Made by a program: the position numbers and the translations under genes
Part shown: positions 1 to 7,819 of the stretch, piece by piece
Layout: each line of letters begins with the position of its first letter
Numbering within the stretch: position 1 is the stretch's first letter
Source: Leptospira levettii
GTDB taxonomy: Bacteria; Spirochaetota; Leptospiria; Leptospirales; Leptospiraceae
NCBI RefSeq assembly: GCF_002812085.1
Contig: NZ_NPDM01000001.1
Location: 1,488,001 to 1,552,000, forward strand
Direction: 5' to 3'
DNA length: 64,000 bases
The notes under the pieces: model-generated
The model's database searches: none
What the model was told of the DNA's origin: nothing
What the model saw: only the letters and a program-made list of their open reading frames with translations

Positions 1-1
1 T

Positions 2-67
2 AATAATACAGTTGGTGCTGCTGATTGTAATACTTTAGATAATCTAGAGAGGGTAATCTTTCAATAA
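2..67 (+). CDS. 3' end of an upstream gene (partial)
   Basis: Frame 2 is open from the window edge for 21 codons and stops with TAA at 65-67. The visible C-terminus contains a Cys and an acidic/hydrophobic mix and looks coding. A strong hairpin followed by T residues lies 25 bases downstream, which fits the end of a plus-strand gene. Frame 3 also stays open to a TAG at 36-38, so the frame choice is not certain. The product cannot be recognised from so short a tail. Confidence 0.4.
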   Translation, partial: NNTVGAADCNTLDNLERVIFQ

Positions 68-91
68 CACCTAGTGATCGGAATCATATGA

Positions 92-120
92 GTGAATGGA
101 AAAATTTCCATTCACTTTTC
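92..120 (+). terminator. Hairpin terminator for the upstream plus-strand gene
   Basis: An 11-bp perfect stem (GTGAATGGAAA paired with TTTCCATTCAC, 92-102 and 105-115) has a 2-base loop and is followed by TTTTC. It overlaps the stop codon of the convergent DUF2721 gene, so it may slow transcription from both sides, but only the plus strand has the T tract. Confidence 0.65.
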
Positions 121-528
121 TCCATTCTCTAAATGCAAAGAATTCAAAATCGAATTCCTTTCAATATCCAAGGCAATCACTGATAAATGAATCTCAATGA
201 GTGCCAGAATTAAAGAAATCACCATAAACAAAAGTGATGAGGCAAATAGAATCCAAGCCATGATATTATAAAAGGGAATCATACCCATAGAACATGTGCA
301 TAGAATCAAACTAAAGATTCCAGCGCTTTGAGCGTATAGGATCAGTGAAATGCGAAAACGTAGATTATGAATTTGTTTTTCTAAAATTTCCGATTTGGAT
401 GTTTCATATTCACTGAGTAGTTGTCTGGAAAGTTTTGCCAGGCCAAAAAAACGATTGGTATAAGCGAGCATTAGTAAGGAAATTGCTGGGAATAGAAGAC
501 CCGGTATATTGTACGTTAGGTTGTCCAA
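112..528 (-). CDS. DUF2721 family membrane protein
   Basis: Small integral membrane protein of 138 residues. The N-terminal stretch (PALLFPAISLLMLAYTNRF-like, about residues 9-28) is the hallmark of DUF2721 proteins, whose function is unknown. Three hydrophobic segments are visible at about 8-26, 63-82 and 89-113, with a charged coiled segment between the first two. The start is a TTG at 526-528; an AGGGA ribosome site lies inside the end of the preceding fumarylacetoacetase-family gene, so the two genes are translationally close (5-base gap) and probably co-transcribed. I see no catalytic motif. Confidence 0.85.
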   Translation of the reverse strand: MDNLTYNIPGLLFPAISLLMLAYTNRFFGLAKLSRQLLSEYETSKSEILEKQIHNLRFRISLILYAQSAGIFSLILCTCSMGMIPFYNIMAWILFASSLLFMVISLILALIEIHLSVIALDIERNSILNSLHLENGEK

Positions 529-533
529 TGAAG

Positions 534-1490
534 TTATCCCTGTTTGATCTGAAGGATTTGTTCCCCTAAATCCATTTTTCCATCTCTTGTGCGAATGGTT
601 GCTCTGATTACATCGCCTGGTTGTAAGTATTCGATTCTTTTCTGTTGACCTTTAATAAAGAGTTCCCACTTTTTATGTTCAGGTAAAAAACTGGCAAAGA
701 TTTGTTTGAGTTTCCCAGGTGCTTTTATGGCACATCCTGCTGGTGTCCCTGTTAACAGAATATCGCCTACTCGAATTTGAGTAAATGAAGACAACTCTGC
801 AATGGATTCCTTCGGTGGAAAAACCATTTGGTTTGCCTTTGCTGATTGTCTTAATTGTCCGTTAACTGTTAGATTCAACTCTAAAGAATGAATGAGTTCA
901 TAATCCCCAGGCTCCAAAACAAGTAGTATGGGTCCTGCGGGAAAAAATGTTCGATAGGACTTTCCTTTATACCATTGTAATTGTGGGAGTTGGACATCTC
1001 TTGCTGATATATCATTAGCGATGAAGAGGGCAGCAATGTATTCGCTCGGATTGTAAGAATGAATATCTAAGGGAAGATCGATATCCTTACCAAATACAAT
1101 TCCCAATTCAATTTCATAATCTAAAAGTTTTACATGATTTGGTCGAATTACATTTCCGATGGCTGTTGTGAGGGAAACATCCGACTTGGTAAAAAACAAA
1201 TTGTATGTTTTGGATTTGGGATCAAGCCCCGATTCCAATGAATGTTTTTTATAATTGGCACCTTGGCAAATAACTTGGCAGGGTGCTGTAATAGGAGATA
1301 GGATGGTGACATCCTTTTTCTGGATTGGTTTTTCTGATTTAGAATTGAGTTTGATTCTTTTTTTTTGGAGACCAACTAATAAATCTTTGGTGGAAATGTC
1401 GCCAATGTTTAATGGAAGAATATTTTCCTGACTGACAAGTCCCCAATCGATTTTTTTCTTAATTTGGAAACGAACAAACTGTTTTGCCAT
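534..1490 (-). CDS. Fumarylacetoacetate hydrolase (FAH) family protein
   Basis: A 318-residue FAH-fold enzyme. The C-terminal domain carries the family core: YxxELGIVFG near residue 127 (metal-binding Glu residues), [10 protein letters not shown] near 160, and [11 protein letters not shown] near 244. The family includes fumarylacetoacetase, 2-hydroxyhepta-2,4-diene-1,7-dioate isomerase and acylpyruvases, which act on beta-diketo acids with a divalent metal. The N-terminal 90 residues are the usual shorter beta domain. ATG start with an AGGT site 6 bases upstream. It follows the DUF1858 gene by 81 bases and precedes the DUF2721 gene by 5. The exact substrate cannot be read; the length fits the 2-oxo-acid decarboxylase/isomerase group rather than true fumarylacetoacetase (about 420 residues). 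Confidence 0.93.
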   Translation of the reverse strand: MAKQFVRFQIKKKIDWGLVSQENILPLNIGDISTKDLLVGLQKKRIKLNSKSEKPIQKKDVTILSPITAPCQVICQGANYKKHSLESGLDPKSKTYNLFFTKSDVSLTTAIGNVIRPNHVKLLDYEIELGIVFGKDIDLPLDIHSYNPSEYIAALFIANDISARDVQLPQLQWYKGKSYRTFFPAGPILLVLEPGDYELIHSLELNLTVNGQLRQSAKANQMVFPPKESIAELSSFTQIRVGDILLTGTPAGCAIKAPGKLKQIFASFLPEHKKWELFIKGQQKRIEYLQPGDVIRATIRTRDGKMDLGEQILQIKQG

Positions 1491-1533
1491 CGTAAACCTA
1501 TGGATTCTATTCTTTCAGGAAGGAAAAACACGG

Positions 1534-1550
1534 GGGCCTAAAGCAGGCCC
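1534..1550 (-). terminator. GC-rich hairpin between DUF1858 and FAH genes
   Basis: GGGCCT and AGGCCC form a 6-bp GC-rich stem with a 5-base loop. Read on the minus strand it is followed after a few bases by TTTTT, so it can act as a terminator or attenuator behind the DUF1858 gene and would leave only part of the transcripts to enter the FAH gene. Confidence 0.45.
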
Positions 1551-1571
1551 AGTGGGAGTAAAGAGGTAAGT

Positions 1572-1793
1572 TTATTCTTCAGAGAAAAGGTTGTTTAATG
1601 AGTCGATAAGAGTGTCTACTTCCACTCCATATCCCATACAAACTTGTTCAATGGTTTCGACTTCATTGATGGAGCAGTGGGAACATCCACCTAAGTGGTA
1701 ACTTGAGAAAACAAGCCCCGCTTCAGGGTGGATGGCAATTGCTTCGCCTACAGTCATTTCTTTAAAAAAGCGTGGTTTTGTTGATTCAGTCAT
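1572..1793 (-). CDS. DUF1858 domain-containing small protein
   Basis: A 73-residue protein that is essentially one DUF1858 domain. Members carry a conserved CxxC-like region; here it is GGCSHC near residues 36-41, preceded by the usual 'MTVGEAIAIHPE' start of the domain. The family is found alone or attached to hybrid-cluster and redox proteins and is thought to bind a partner or small ligand through the cysteines; no reaction is known. It is divergent from the pterin-synthase-like gene, with only 37 bases between starts, so the two promoters must overlap. Confidence 0.88.
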   Translation of the reverse strand: MTESTKPRFFKEMTVGEAIAIHPEAGLVFSSYHLGGCSHCSINEVETIEQVCMGYGVEVDTLIDSLNNLFSEE

Positions 1794-1830
1794 CTTCTAG
1801 AGCCCTCGAGAGGAAATTACTATACAAATA

Positions 1831-2262
1831 TTGGACTATGCTCTATTCGTCAATGGAATGTTTACCCAGGAAAACGGGAAATTTTATGTCCGCATCGAAG
1901 GTCGGTTTGAGTCCGCTCATTTCCTTTACCAGTACTTTGCCGATGGATCGGATGAGCCAATCCACGGCCATTCCTGGAAAGTAGAAGTGTTTTTAGAAGG
2001 AAAAACGAACATCCGACTAGATGGAATTTCTTACGATTTTTTAACGGCACGAAACAAACTTATGGAACTGGTTCATTCCATCGACCATCTCCTGATCAAC
2101 GACCACCCAGACTTCAAAGGGATCAATCCCACTTCGGAAAATGTAGCACGTTGGTTTTATTCAGGATTGAAGAACGAAGTAAAGGAATCAGAGGGCAAAA
2201 TTCGTAGGATTGTCATCCATGAAGGTCCAGAAAATTTAGCTTTTTTTGAACCTGAGACATAG
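1831..2262 (+). CDS. 6-pyruvoyl-tetrahydropterin synthase / QueD-like protein without cysteine
   Basis: The fold signature is clear: zinc ligands in FESAHF (near 28) and HGHSW (near 46-50), the SIDH of the central helix (near 86), the TSEN that precedes the second helix, and the terminal HEGPENLAFFEP that supplies the pterin-anchoring Glu. The family makes 6-pyruvoyl-tetrahydropterin or 6-carboxy-tetrahydropterin (queuosine precursor). The whole protein has no Cys, so the normal catalytic Cys a few residues before HGH is absent; Asp-Glu occupy that region. This recalls the Glu-type PTPS-III enzymes of folate synthesis, but that is inference. Start: TTG at 1831, with AGGA 15 bases upstream; an in-frame ATG at 1858 is the alternative. 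Confidence 0.85.
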   Translation: MDYALFVNGMFTQENGKFYVRIEGRFESAHFLYQYFADGSDEPIHGHSWKVEVFLEGKTNIRLDGISYDFLTARNKLMELVHSIDHLLINDHPDFKGINPTSENVARWFYSGLKNEVKESEGKIRRIVIHEGPENLAFFEPET

Positions 2263-2785
2263 TTCTCACATTTCATTCAGTTAGGTGAATCCATTTTCAC
2301 CAAATCAACTTGGCTTTTTCGCCAAAATTCGTTTCGAATTACGATGGGACTATCTTGTACCAAATGTTTTAAACTCAATCTGAATCTAAGATTTACCATA
2401 AGAGACTTAAAAAGTTCTTTTCCTAGCCATCAGTCTTAATACTAAAATTTTCTCCCTCATAAAAATCAGATTCGTTGCCAACTAACATCATTTTTTAATT
2501 AAAGAATCAAAATTCTTTTGAATCTAATCAAAATTTTTCAATAGTGAACACTTTCAATCATTGGATTCTATAGATTTTATTCCTAAACATTCTGCTAAAA
2601 TATTTCATTTCCGATTGATTCCGTTCCACCTAACAAATTTTATCATGCTGATTTTGGTGTTATGATCTTTTGGACTGATTTCCATTTATTGCATATCGTA
2701 CGTTTTTTTTTGATTTTTTTTTTATTCTATATTAGATTGCAATTCCCAGGGCTAATTTTAAGCTTCGGTAGAAACCGTACCACCA
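2263..2785. other. 523-base intergenic region
   Basis: AT-rich and without a convincing gene. Two short hairpins follow the pterin-synthase-like gene (GGTGAA/TTCACC at 2284-2301 and TTGGC/GCCAA at 2310-2325) and may terminate it, though neither has a clean T tract. A 7-bp hairpin (2501-2518) and long T runs (2703-2723) precede the kinase gene. I could not place a promoter with confidence. Confidence 0.5.
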
Positions 2786-4591
2786 ATGCCAACCACCGAG
2801 ATCAAACATAGTTTAGGTCACATTCTCCTTGTTGAGGATGAGGCGATTTTGGCAGTCTCTCAGGCAGAATTTCTTAAAATCAAAGGTTATTCAGTGCAAC
2901 ACGTATCCAATTCTTTGGATGCAATTGATTGTATTTCATCAGAGGAAAAAGTTGATCTGATACTTATGGATATTAATTTATCCGATGAGTTAGATGGAAT
3001 CCAATTAGCCAAAAAAATATTAGAAATCAGAGAAGTTCCGATTCTATTTGTAAGTGGATACTCTGACCAAAAGATTTTGAATCGAGTAGCTGACTTAAAA
3101 CATTATGGATTTATTCCAAAAATTACGAGTCCAGACATTGTAGAATGTATGATTAAATCTGCCTTAAAACTCCATGCGGCAGAACAAAGTTTGGCATTCC
3201 GTGAAAAAGAACTTAGGATTACATTTGAAGCAATGGGTGATGGACTCATTGTTTTAACTCCAGAGGGACAGATCAGGGAGATTAACCAAAAAGCCTTAGA
3301 TATGTTAGGTTATCATAAAAATGAAGTAGTGAACAAAGATTTGTCTTCGTTTTTGTTTTTGGTACAAGCAGAATCTCGTATGCGAGTTTCTTATGCATTT
3401 GATACTGGAAATGATCAATTTTTAGAATCCAAAAGAAGAAATAATTTAATCATCATCTCAAGTAAAGGTCGAGAAACAAACGTTACAGAGACTATTTCTC
3501 CCATTTTAGGTTCAAACAAAAATTTAAATGGAATTGTCATCGTTTTTAGAGAAAATCCAGAATCTCCTGTACTTGTTCCACCCAAAGATAGTGAAAGTCT
3601 TTATGCAAAAGTGTTTCAACTCAGTCCGATTGCAATGGCTATCTCTACGATTAAAGATGGAACTTACCTCGATATCAACCCAGCTATGGAATCCATTTTT
3701 CGATTTGAAAAATCGCAGGTGATTGGTCGTAAAACAGATGATTTTAAAGCTTGGAGTATCCCTGCTCAAATTGAAAAATTAAATGAAATTTATAGAGAAA
3801 ATGGTCGTTTGTCAGGGGAAAGAATGTCGGTCCATCACTCTGATGGAGTCCATCATGAAGTTCTTGTTTTTAGCCAAGCAATTGAAATTGCAGGGGAACG
3901 ATTTGTCCTTTGGTTTAATCTAGATGTCTCAAAGATATTAGATATCGAAGGTAAATTAGCAAAATCACTCGAAGAAAAAGATGTTCTATTAAAAGAATTA
4001 CAACACCGAGTCAAAAATACTTTGGCGATCATTTCTGGATTACTCAATCTAGAATCGTTTAAAGTTGAAAATGAACTCGCAAAACAATCATTTTTAAATG
4101 CACAGTCACGAATCATGTCGATGTCAAAGGTATATGAAAATTTATACCAATCGGAAGACTTGGAATCTGTTGATCTTCGTAAATACATTGAAGATTTAGT
4201 GTACAGTTTGCATGATATTTTTGTTCTGAATCCTAGTAAAATTCGTTTTGATGTGAAACTGGAAGACATTCGGTTAGATCTAAAACGTACTCTTCCATTA
4301 GGTTTGATTTTAAATGAACTTTTGACCAATGCCTTAAAGTATGCATATCCAAATGAGAAAGGTGGAGATATCAGAATCCATTTGTCCATTTCTAACCAAA
4401 ACGTCATGTTAACAGTAGGAGATGATGGAGTTGGATTGCCAGATTCGGTAAATATTGAAAAAGGAAACCATTTTGGTTACGAACTCATTCGTAGTTTGAC
4501 CTCTCAACTCAAAGGTGTTTTTTCCTCTGTTTCCAAAAAGGGAGAGGGCTTGAACATCATCATTTCTTTTCCATTACATAACAAAGATTAG
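2786..4591 (+). CDS. Hybrid response regulator / PAS / HisKA_2 histidine kinase
   Basis: A 601-residue soluble signalling protein. Residues about 11-130 are a receiver domain (LLVEDEA acidic pocket, phospho-acceptor Asp in LILMDINL, Ser in LFVSGYSD; the conserved Lys region follows as PKIT). Two PAS domains follow at about 140-255 and 270-395. The kinase core is of the HisKA_2 type: ELQHRVKNTLAIISGLLNLE near 403-421 with the phospho-His in LQHRVKN, then an HATPase domain with NELLTNALKYAYP and GDDGVGLP. There is no membrane segment, so the signal is intracellular or arrives through the receiver. No partner regulator sits next to it, and the downstream gene is convergent. HisKA_2 kinases with an N-terminal receiver often act in phosphorelays. 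Confidence 0.93.
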   Translation: MPTTEIKHSLGHILLVEDEAILAVSQAEFLKIKGYSVQHVSNSLDAIDCISSEEKVDLILMDINLSDELDGIQLAKKILEIREVPILFVSGYSDQKILNRVADLKHYGFIPKITSPDIVECMIKSALKLHAAEQSLAFREKELRITFEAMGDGLIVLTPEGQIREINQKALDMLGYHKNEVVNKDLSSFLFLVQAESRMRVSYAFDTGNDQFLESKRRNNLIIISSKGRETNVTETISPILGSNKNLNGIVIVFRENPESPVLVPPKDSESLYAKVFQLSPIAMAISTIKDGTYLDINPAMESIFRFEKSQVIGRKTDDFKAWSIPAQIEKLNEIYRENGRLSGERMSVHHSDGVHHEVLVFSQAIEIAGERFVLWFNLDVSKILDIEGKLAKSLEEKDVLLKELQHRVKNTLAIISGLLNLESFKVENELAKQSFLNAQSRIMSMSKVYENLYQSEDLESVDLRKYIEDLVYSLHDIFVLNPSKIRFDVKLEDIRLDLKRTLPLGLILNELLTNALKYAYPNEKGGDIRIHLSISNQNVMLTVGDDGVGLPDSVNIEKGNHFGYELIRSLTSQLKGVFSSVSKKGEGLNIIISFPLHNKD

Positions 4592-4642
4592 TTAATTTCT
4601 TTTTGTGTAAGTTTGAATTGAATCCTTCGTTGTTATAGAAAC

Positions 4643-5260
4643 TTATTTGTGTCTTTGTTTTCTACCGCGGATTGTACCAATGAAAACGAGACGAACTTGT
4701 TTGATCGTTTGTAATTTTAACTTTCGCATCTCAGAGTGTGCATCATCCGCTAAATCCAAATAATCAGATGCCATTTGGAAACAGATGCTCACAATGAGCT
4801 CCGAAGCAAATAATGTATCTTCGATCGAAATCAATTTGGGCATTCGCATGTCTTTGGCCAATTCACGGGCAATCCTCCGCATGGCTTCCCGAATGTTCTC
4901 GCGAATTTTACGATTCCCACCTGTCCTTTCCCTAGCAATGAATCGAAACAAGGATCGGTTATGGGTGACGTAGTCAAAAAAATACCCAATGGTGAGTTGT
5001 AGCGCCGATCGGTAGGCACCTTTGTTTCTGGCATCACCGACAATGAGTTGGATCCTTTCCCCACATTCTTCTACTAAATGCAGCCCTAACTCTTCCATGG
5101 ACTTAAAATGGCGGTAGAAAGCTGCAGGAACGATTCCAGCATGCGCTGTGACCTCTCGAAGGCTAAGATCCCCCAATCCTTTCTCTTCTCCCATCAACTG
5201 TAGGGCACTTTCCAGGAGTTGGGAGTGTGTTTTTTGCTTCTGAGTGTCGCGTTTGTTCAT
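4643..5260 (-). CDS. TetR family repressor, FabR/DesT-like
   Basis: A 205-residue TetR regulator. The helix-turn-helix is at about 25-55 (LSLREVTAHAGIVPAAFYRHF), and the middle (NRSLFRFIARERTG) closely follows the E. coli FabR pattern (FRLLLRERSG), including the following Ile/Arg-rich helix. FabR and DesT sense the unsaturated/saturated acyl-CoA or acyl-ACP ratio and control unsaturated fatty acid synthesis. The gene is divergent from a ferredoxin-reductase/desaturase pair, the same arrangement as desT-desCB in Pseudomonas, and the spacer holds two palindromes that look like its operators, one 19 bases before its own ATG. So it probably represses both the pair and itself. No clear ribosome site precedes the ATG. 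Confidence 0.9.
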   Translation of the reverse strand: MNKRDTQKQKTHSQLLESALQLMGEEKGLGDLSLREVTAHAGIVPAAFYRHFKSMEELGLHLVEECGERIQLIVGDARNKGAYRSALQLTIGYFFDYVTHNRSLFRFIARERTGGNRKIRENIREAMRRIARELAKDMRMPKLISIEDTLFASELIVSICFQMASDYLDLADDAHSEMRKLKLQTIKQVRLVFIGTIRGRKQRHK

Positions 5261-5278
5261 ACTTGGGTGGTAAACTGA

Positions 5279-5294
5279 GTAAACGATTGTTCAC
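5279..5294. promoter_or_regulatory. Imperfect operator before the TetR gene
   Basis: GTAAACGATTGTTCAC. The right half is identical to, and the left half differs by one base in six from, the perfect palindrome at 5376-5391. It lies 19 bases upstream of the repressor start on the minus strand, a place suited to autoregulation. Confidence 0.6.
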
Positions 5295-5332
5295 TTTTTT
5301 TTGAAAAGCAAGGAAAAATTGCCTCTTTTGGG

Positions 5333-5361
5333 TTGACATATCGAACGTCGTAAGTTAACAC
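5333..5361 (+). promoter_or_regulatory. Possible promoter of the desaturase operon
   Basis: TTGACA at 5333-5338 matches the sigma-70 -35 box exactly. With a 17-base spacer the -10 would be TAACAC (5356-5361), a weak match. The start point would fall next to the 5376-5391 palindrome, so a bound repressor would block initiation. Confidence 0.4.
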
Positions 5362-5375
5362 TATTAGATAACTCC

Positions 5376-5391
5376 GTGAACACGTGTTCAC
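5376..5391. promoter_or_regulatory. Perfect 16-bp TetR-type operator
   Basis: GTGAACACGTGTTCAC is an exact palindrome 24 bases upstream of the reductase ATG. Its core ACACGTGT resembles the E. coli FabR site and the half-sites resemble DesT sites as I recall them. A GTG that begins inside it opens the reading frame of the reductase, but the palindrome is better read as an operator than as coding sequence. Confidence 0.8.
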
Positions 5392-5414
5392 TTAAAAGCG
5401 AAAAAGAGGCGAAA

Positions 5415-6500
5415 ATGAAAACATTTCCTTTTATCTACAACCAACCGAAGGAATTTCTAAACTTCCTCCAACCGAAAGAATGGGCAGATTTTTTCCTGGG
5501 TGAATTGAATCCTAGGTTTTCTGTCACAACTACAAAAGCAAAAGTAATCGACATCAGAGAAGAAACAGCTGATGCAAAAACCTTTGTTTTAAAACCAAAC
5601 TGGTTATGGAAAGGTTTTTTATCAGGCCAACACGTTCCGGTGACAGTTGAAATCGCTGGAAGAAGAGTCACTCGGTTTTACTCTTTGTCTTCTCATCCAA
5701 ATGACAAGTATTTACAAATCACTGTTAAACGCCAAAAGGGTGGTTTGGTATCAAACTTTTTGAATCAAAATACCAAAAAGGGAGATATTTTAGAAATAGG
5801 GGAGGCGTCAGGTGAATTTGTTCTCTCCAAAGAACTCCCAAAAGAATTACTTTTCTTAGCAGGTGGAAGTGGAATCACTCCCATCCATTCAATATTAAGA
5901 GACTTACAGGCATTAAACTATAGTGGCAAGGCGACATTATTGTATTTTGTTCGTTCCGTAGATGATATCATTCTAAAATCTTCAATTGATTTGATAGAAA
6001 AAAACAATCAATGGTTAACCGTACATTACATACTTTCTGATGTTCCTAAAGAAGGGTATACATCAGGTTTTTTAACAAAAGAAATTTTGGACCAATATGT
6101 TCCAAACCTAAAATCGACATCAGTATATGTTTGTGGTCCATCACCAATGCAAACAAAGGCTCTTTCCCTTCTAGAAGGTTTACCAGTTAAATCAGAACTA
6201 TTCCTCTTACCTGGTCAAAACCTTACGAATGTGAAAAAAGAGGGGACAGTCGATGTATATTTGTCTCTTAGTCACAAAACAATCCAAGTGAAAGGTGAAC
6301 GTTCTATCCTAGATGAACTCGAAGAACAAGGAATTTACCCTCAAAGCGGATGTCGTATGGGTATTTGCCATACATGTGTTTGTAAAAAACAGGCTGGTGC
6401 CGTCACTGATTTATCAAATGGTGAGAAGTCACAGTTAGGTGAAGAAAATATTCAAATCTGTGTGTCACGTGCTGAATCCAATTTGGAACTCGAACTTTAA
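5415..6500 (+). CDS. Ferredoxin-NADP-type reductase with C-terminal 2Fe-2S domain, desaturase partner
   Basis: A 361-residue electron-transfer flavoprotein. The FAD domain has RFYSLSSHP (near residue 92), the NAD(P) domain has FLAGGSGITPIHSI (near 153) and VYVCGPSPMQ (near 238), and the C-terminus is a plant-type ferredoxin with cysteines in SGCRMGICHTCVC and a later QICVS (C-x4-C-x2-C...C). It passes electrons from NADPH to the desaturase encoded 41 bases downstream, as DesC does for DesB. I start it at ATG 5415, which has GAGGCG upstream; an in-frame GTG at 5376 would place the N-terminus inside the operator. Cytoplasmic, no signal peptide. Confidence 0.93.
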   Translation: MKTFPFIYNQPKEFLNFLQPKEWADFFLGELNPRFSVTTTKAKVIDIREETADAKTFVLKPNWLWKGFLSGQHVPVTVEIAGRRVTRFYSLSSHPNDKYLQITVKRQKGGLVSNFLNQNTKKGDILEIGEASGEFVLSKELPKELLFLAGGSGITPIHSILRDLQALNYSGKATLLYFVRSVDDIILKSSIDLIEKNNQWLTVHYILSDVPKEGYTSGFLTKEILDQYVPNLKSTSVYVCGPSPMQTKALSLLEGLPVKSELFLLPGQNLTNVKKEGTVDVYLSLSHKTIQVKGERSILDELEEQGIYPQSGCRMGICHTCVCKKQAGAVTDLSNGEKSQLGEENIQICVSRAESNLELEL

Positions 6501-6541
6501 ATTAAGATTATTAGGAAAAGAATTTATCATAGGATAATAAA

Positions 6542-7723
6542 ATGAGAACGATTAGCAAAAAATTAAACAAAGAAGAAATAGAAGCATTTGGAAAAGAAGT
6601 AGATTCACTTCGAGAAGAAGTGATGTCAAAAGTTGGAAAAGAAGATGCAGATCACATCCGATTTATCTATAAGACTTACAGATACACTGAAGTTTTAGGA
6701 AGAGGATTGATTCACTTTAGTTTTGAACCAATTTCCTTTGTGGCTGGAACATTGTTGTTATCAATTTCCAAGATCATCAATAATATGGAGTTAGGTCATA
6801 ACGTGTTACACGGACAATATGATTGGATGAATGATCCAAAGTTTAATTCCAGAACCTTTGAGTGGGATATCGTTTGTAATGCACACCAATGGAAGTTTTA
6901 CCATAATTATATGCATCATACGTATACCAACGTTTTGAACAAAGATCATGACTATGGATACAATTTTACAAGATTAACAGAAGCACAAAAGTGGAAACCA
7001 GTTCACTTAACGCAACCGTTTACGAATATGTTCCTTGCTATGAATTTTCAGTGGGGAATTGGTGCTCATGGTTACCGAGTTGAATACTTAGAAACACCTA
7101 AAAAGTTAAGAAAGAAAAAAACTTTGAAAGATTACAAAGCAGTTTTCTTTAAAAAAATTGAAGTTCAAATGTTGAAAGATTACATTTTGTTTCCTGCGCT
7201 TGCTGGTTTAAATTTTCCAAAAGTTATCTTAGGAAATTTATTAGCTAACTTAATCAGAAACCTTTGGACTTACGCTGTGATTTTCTGCGGACATTTTACT
7301 GAAAACGCAGAATCCTTTACCACTGAAGAAATAGCAGGTGAAACGAAAGCACAATGGTATTTAAGACAATTGAAAGGTTCCTCTAATCTTGATGGAAGTA
7401 ATTTGTTTTATACGATGACAGGTCATTTGAGCCATCAAATCGAGCACCATATGTTTCCTGATATGCCAGCAAAACGTTATCGTGAAGTTGCACCAAGACT
7501 AAAAGAGATTTGTGCAAAGTATGGACAACACTATAACACTGGAAGTTTTGTGAAACAATTTGGATCTGTATGGAAACGAATCATCGCTTATTCATTTCCT
7601 GATCACATTGCAAATAAAGTTATGGGAAAACGTAAGAAGTATTTAGAACCTTCTATCGTTTTAAGCCAACCAAGTTTCCAAGTTTCTCTTCCAACTGAAG
7701 AGAAATCAGTATCACTCACTTAA
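6542..7723 (+). CDS. Membrane fatty acid desaturase
   Basis: A 393-residue di-iron acyl desaturase. The three histidine boxes are present: HNVLH (near 85), HNYMHH (near 122) and HQIEHH (near 300). The last has the QxxHH form usual in acyl-CoA and acyl-lipid desaturases. Hydrophobic segments lie at about 58-80 and 225-250. The enzyme introduces a double bond with O2 and electrons from the reductase encoded just upstream, probably in phospholipid or acyl-CoA chains; the position of the bond cannot be read. Its expression should follow the FabR/DesT-like repressor. The N-terminal 50 residues are charged and helical, and the tail after the last box is about 90 residues. Confidence 0.95.
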   Translation: MRTISKKLNKEEIEAFGKEVDSLREEVMSKVGKEDADHIRFIYKTYRYTEVLGRGLIHFSFEPISFVAGTLLLSISKIINNMELGHNVLHGQYDWMNDPKFNSRTFEWDIVCNAHQWKFYHNYMHHTYTNVLNKDHDYGYNFTRLTEAQKWKPVHLTQPFTNMFLAMNFQWGIGAHGYRVEYLETPKKLRKKKTLKDYKAVFFKKIEVQMLKDYILFPALAGLNFPKVILGNLLANLIRNLWTYAVIFCGHFTENAESFTTEEIAGETKAQWYLRQLKGSSNLDGSNLFYTMTGHLSHQIEHHMFPDMPAKRYREVAPRLKEICAKYGQHYNTGSFVKQFGSVWKRIIAYSFPDHIANKVMGKRKKYLEPSIVLSQPSFQVSLPTEEKSVSLT

Positions 7724-7738
7724 TCTGAACAATCTTTT

Positions 7739-7819
7739 GGTCTTCCTCCCCGTCGCAATGGAGGAAGACCTTCCCTTTCCTTTCTCGTGGGTCCTCTATC
7801 ATGGGGGGCCCTTTTTTTT
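7739..7819 (+). terminator. Double terminator after the desaturase
   Basis: An 11-bp perfect hairpin (GGTCTTCCTCC 7739-7749 with GGAGGAAGACC 7760-7770) is followed by a second stem (GGGTCC 7789-7794 with GGGCCC 7806-7811, one G-U pair) and eight T residues at 7812-7819. The T tract runs into the stop codon of the convergent acyl-CoA dehydrogenase gene. Confidence 0.8.

Noticed and set aside
3853..4407. 184-codon minus-strand frame inside the hybrid kinase
   Set aside because: Antisense shadow of a clearly conserved kinase core.
5376..5414. Upstream GTG start for the reductase
   Set aside because: It lies inside the perfect palindrome and adds 13 residues without family match; ATG 5415 has a ribosome site.
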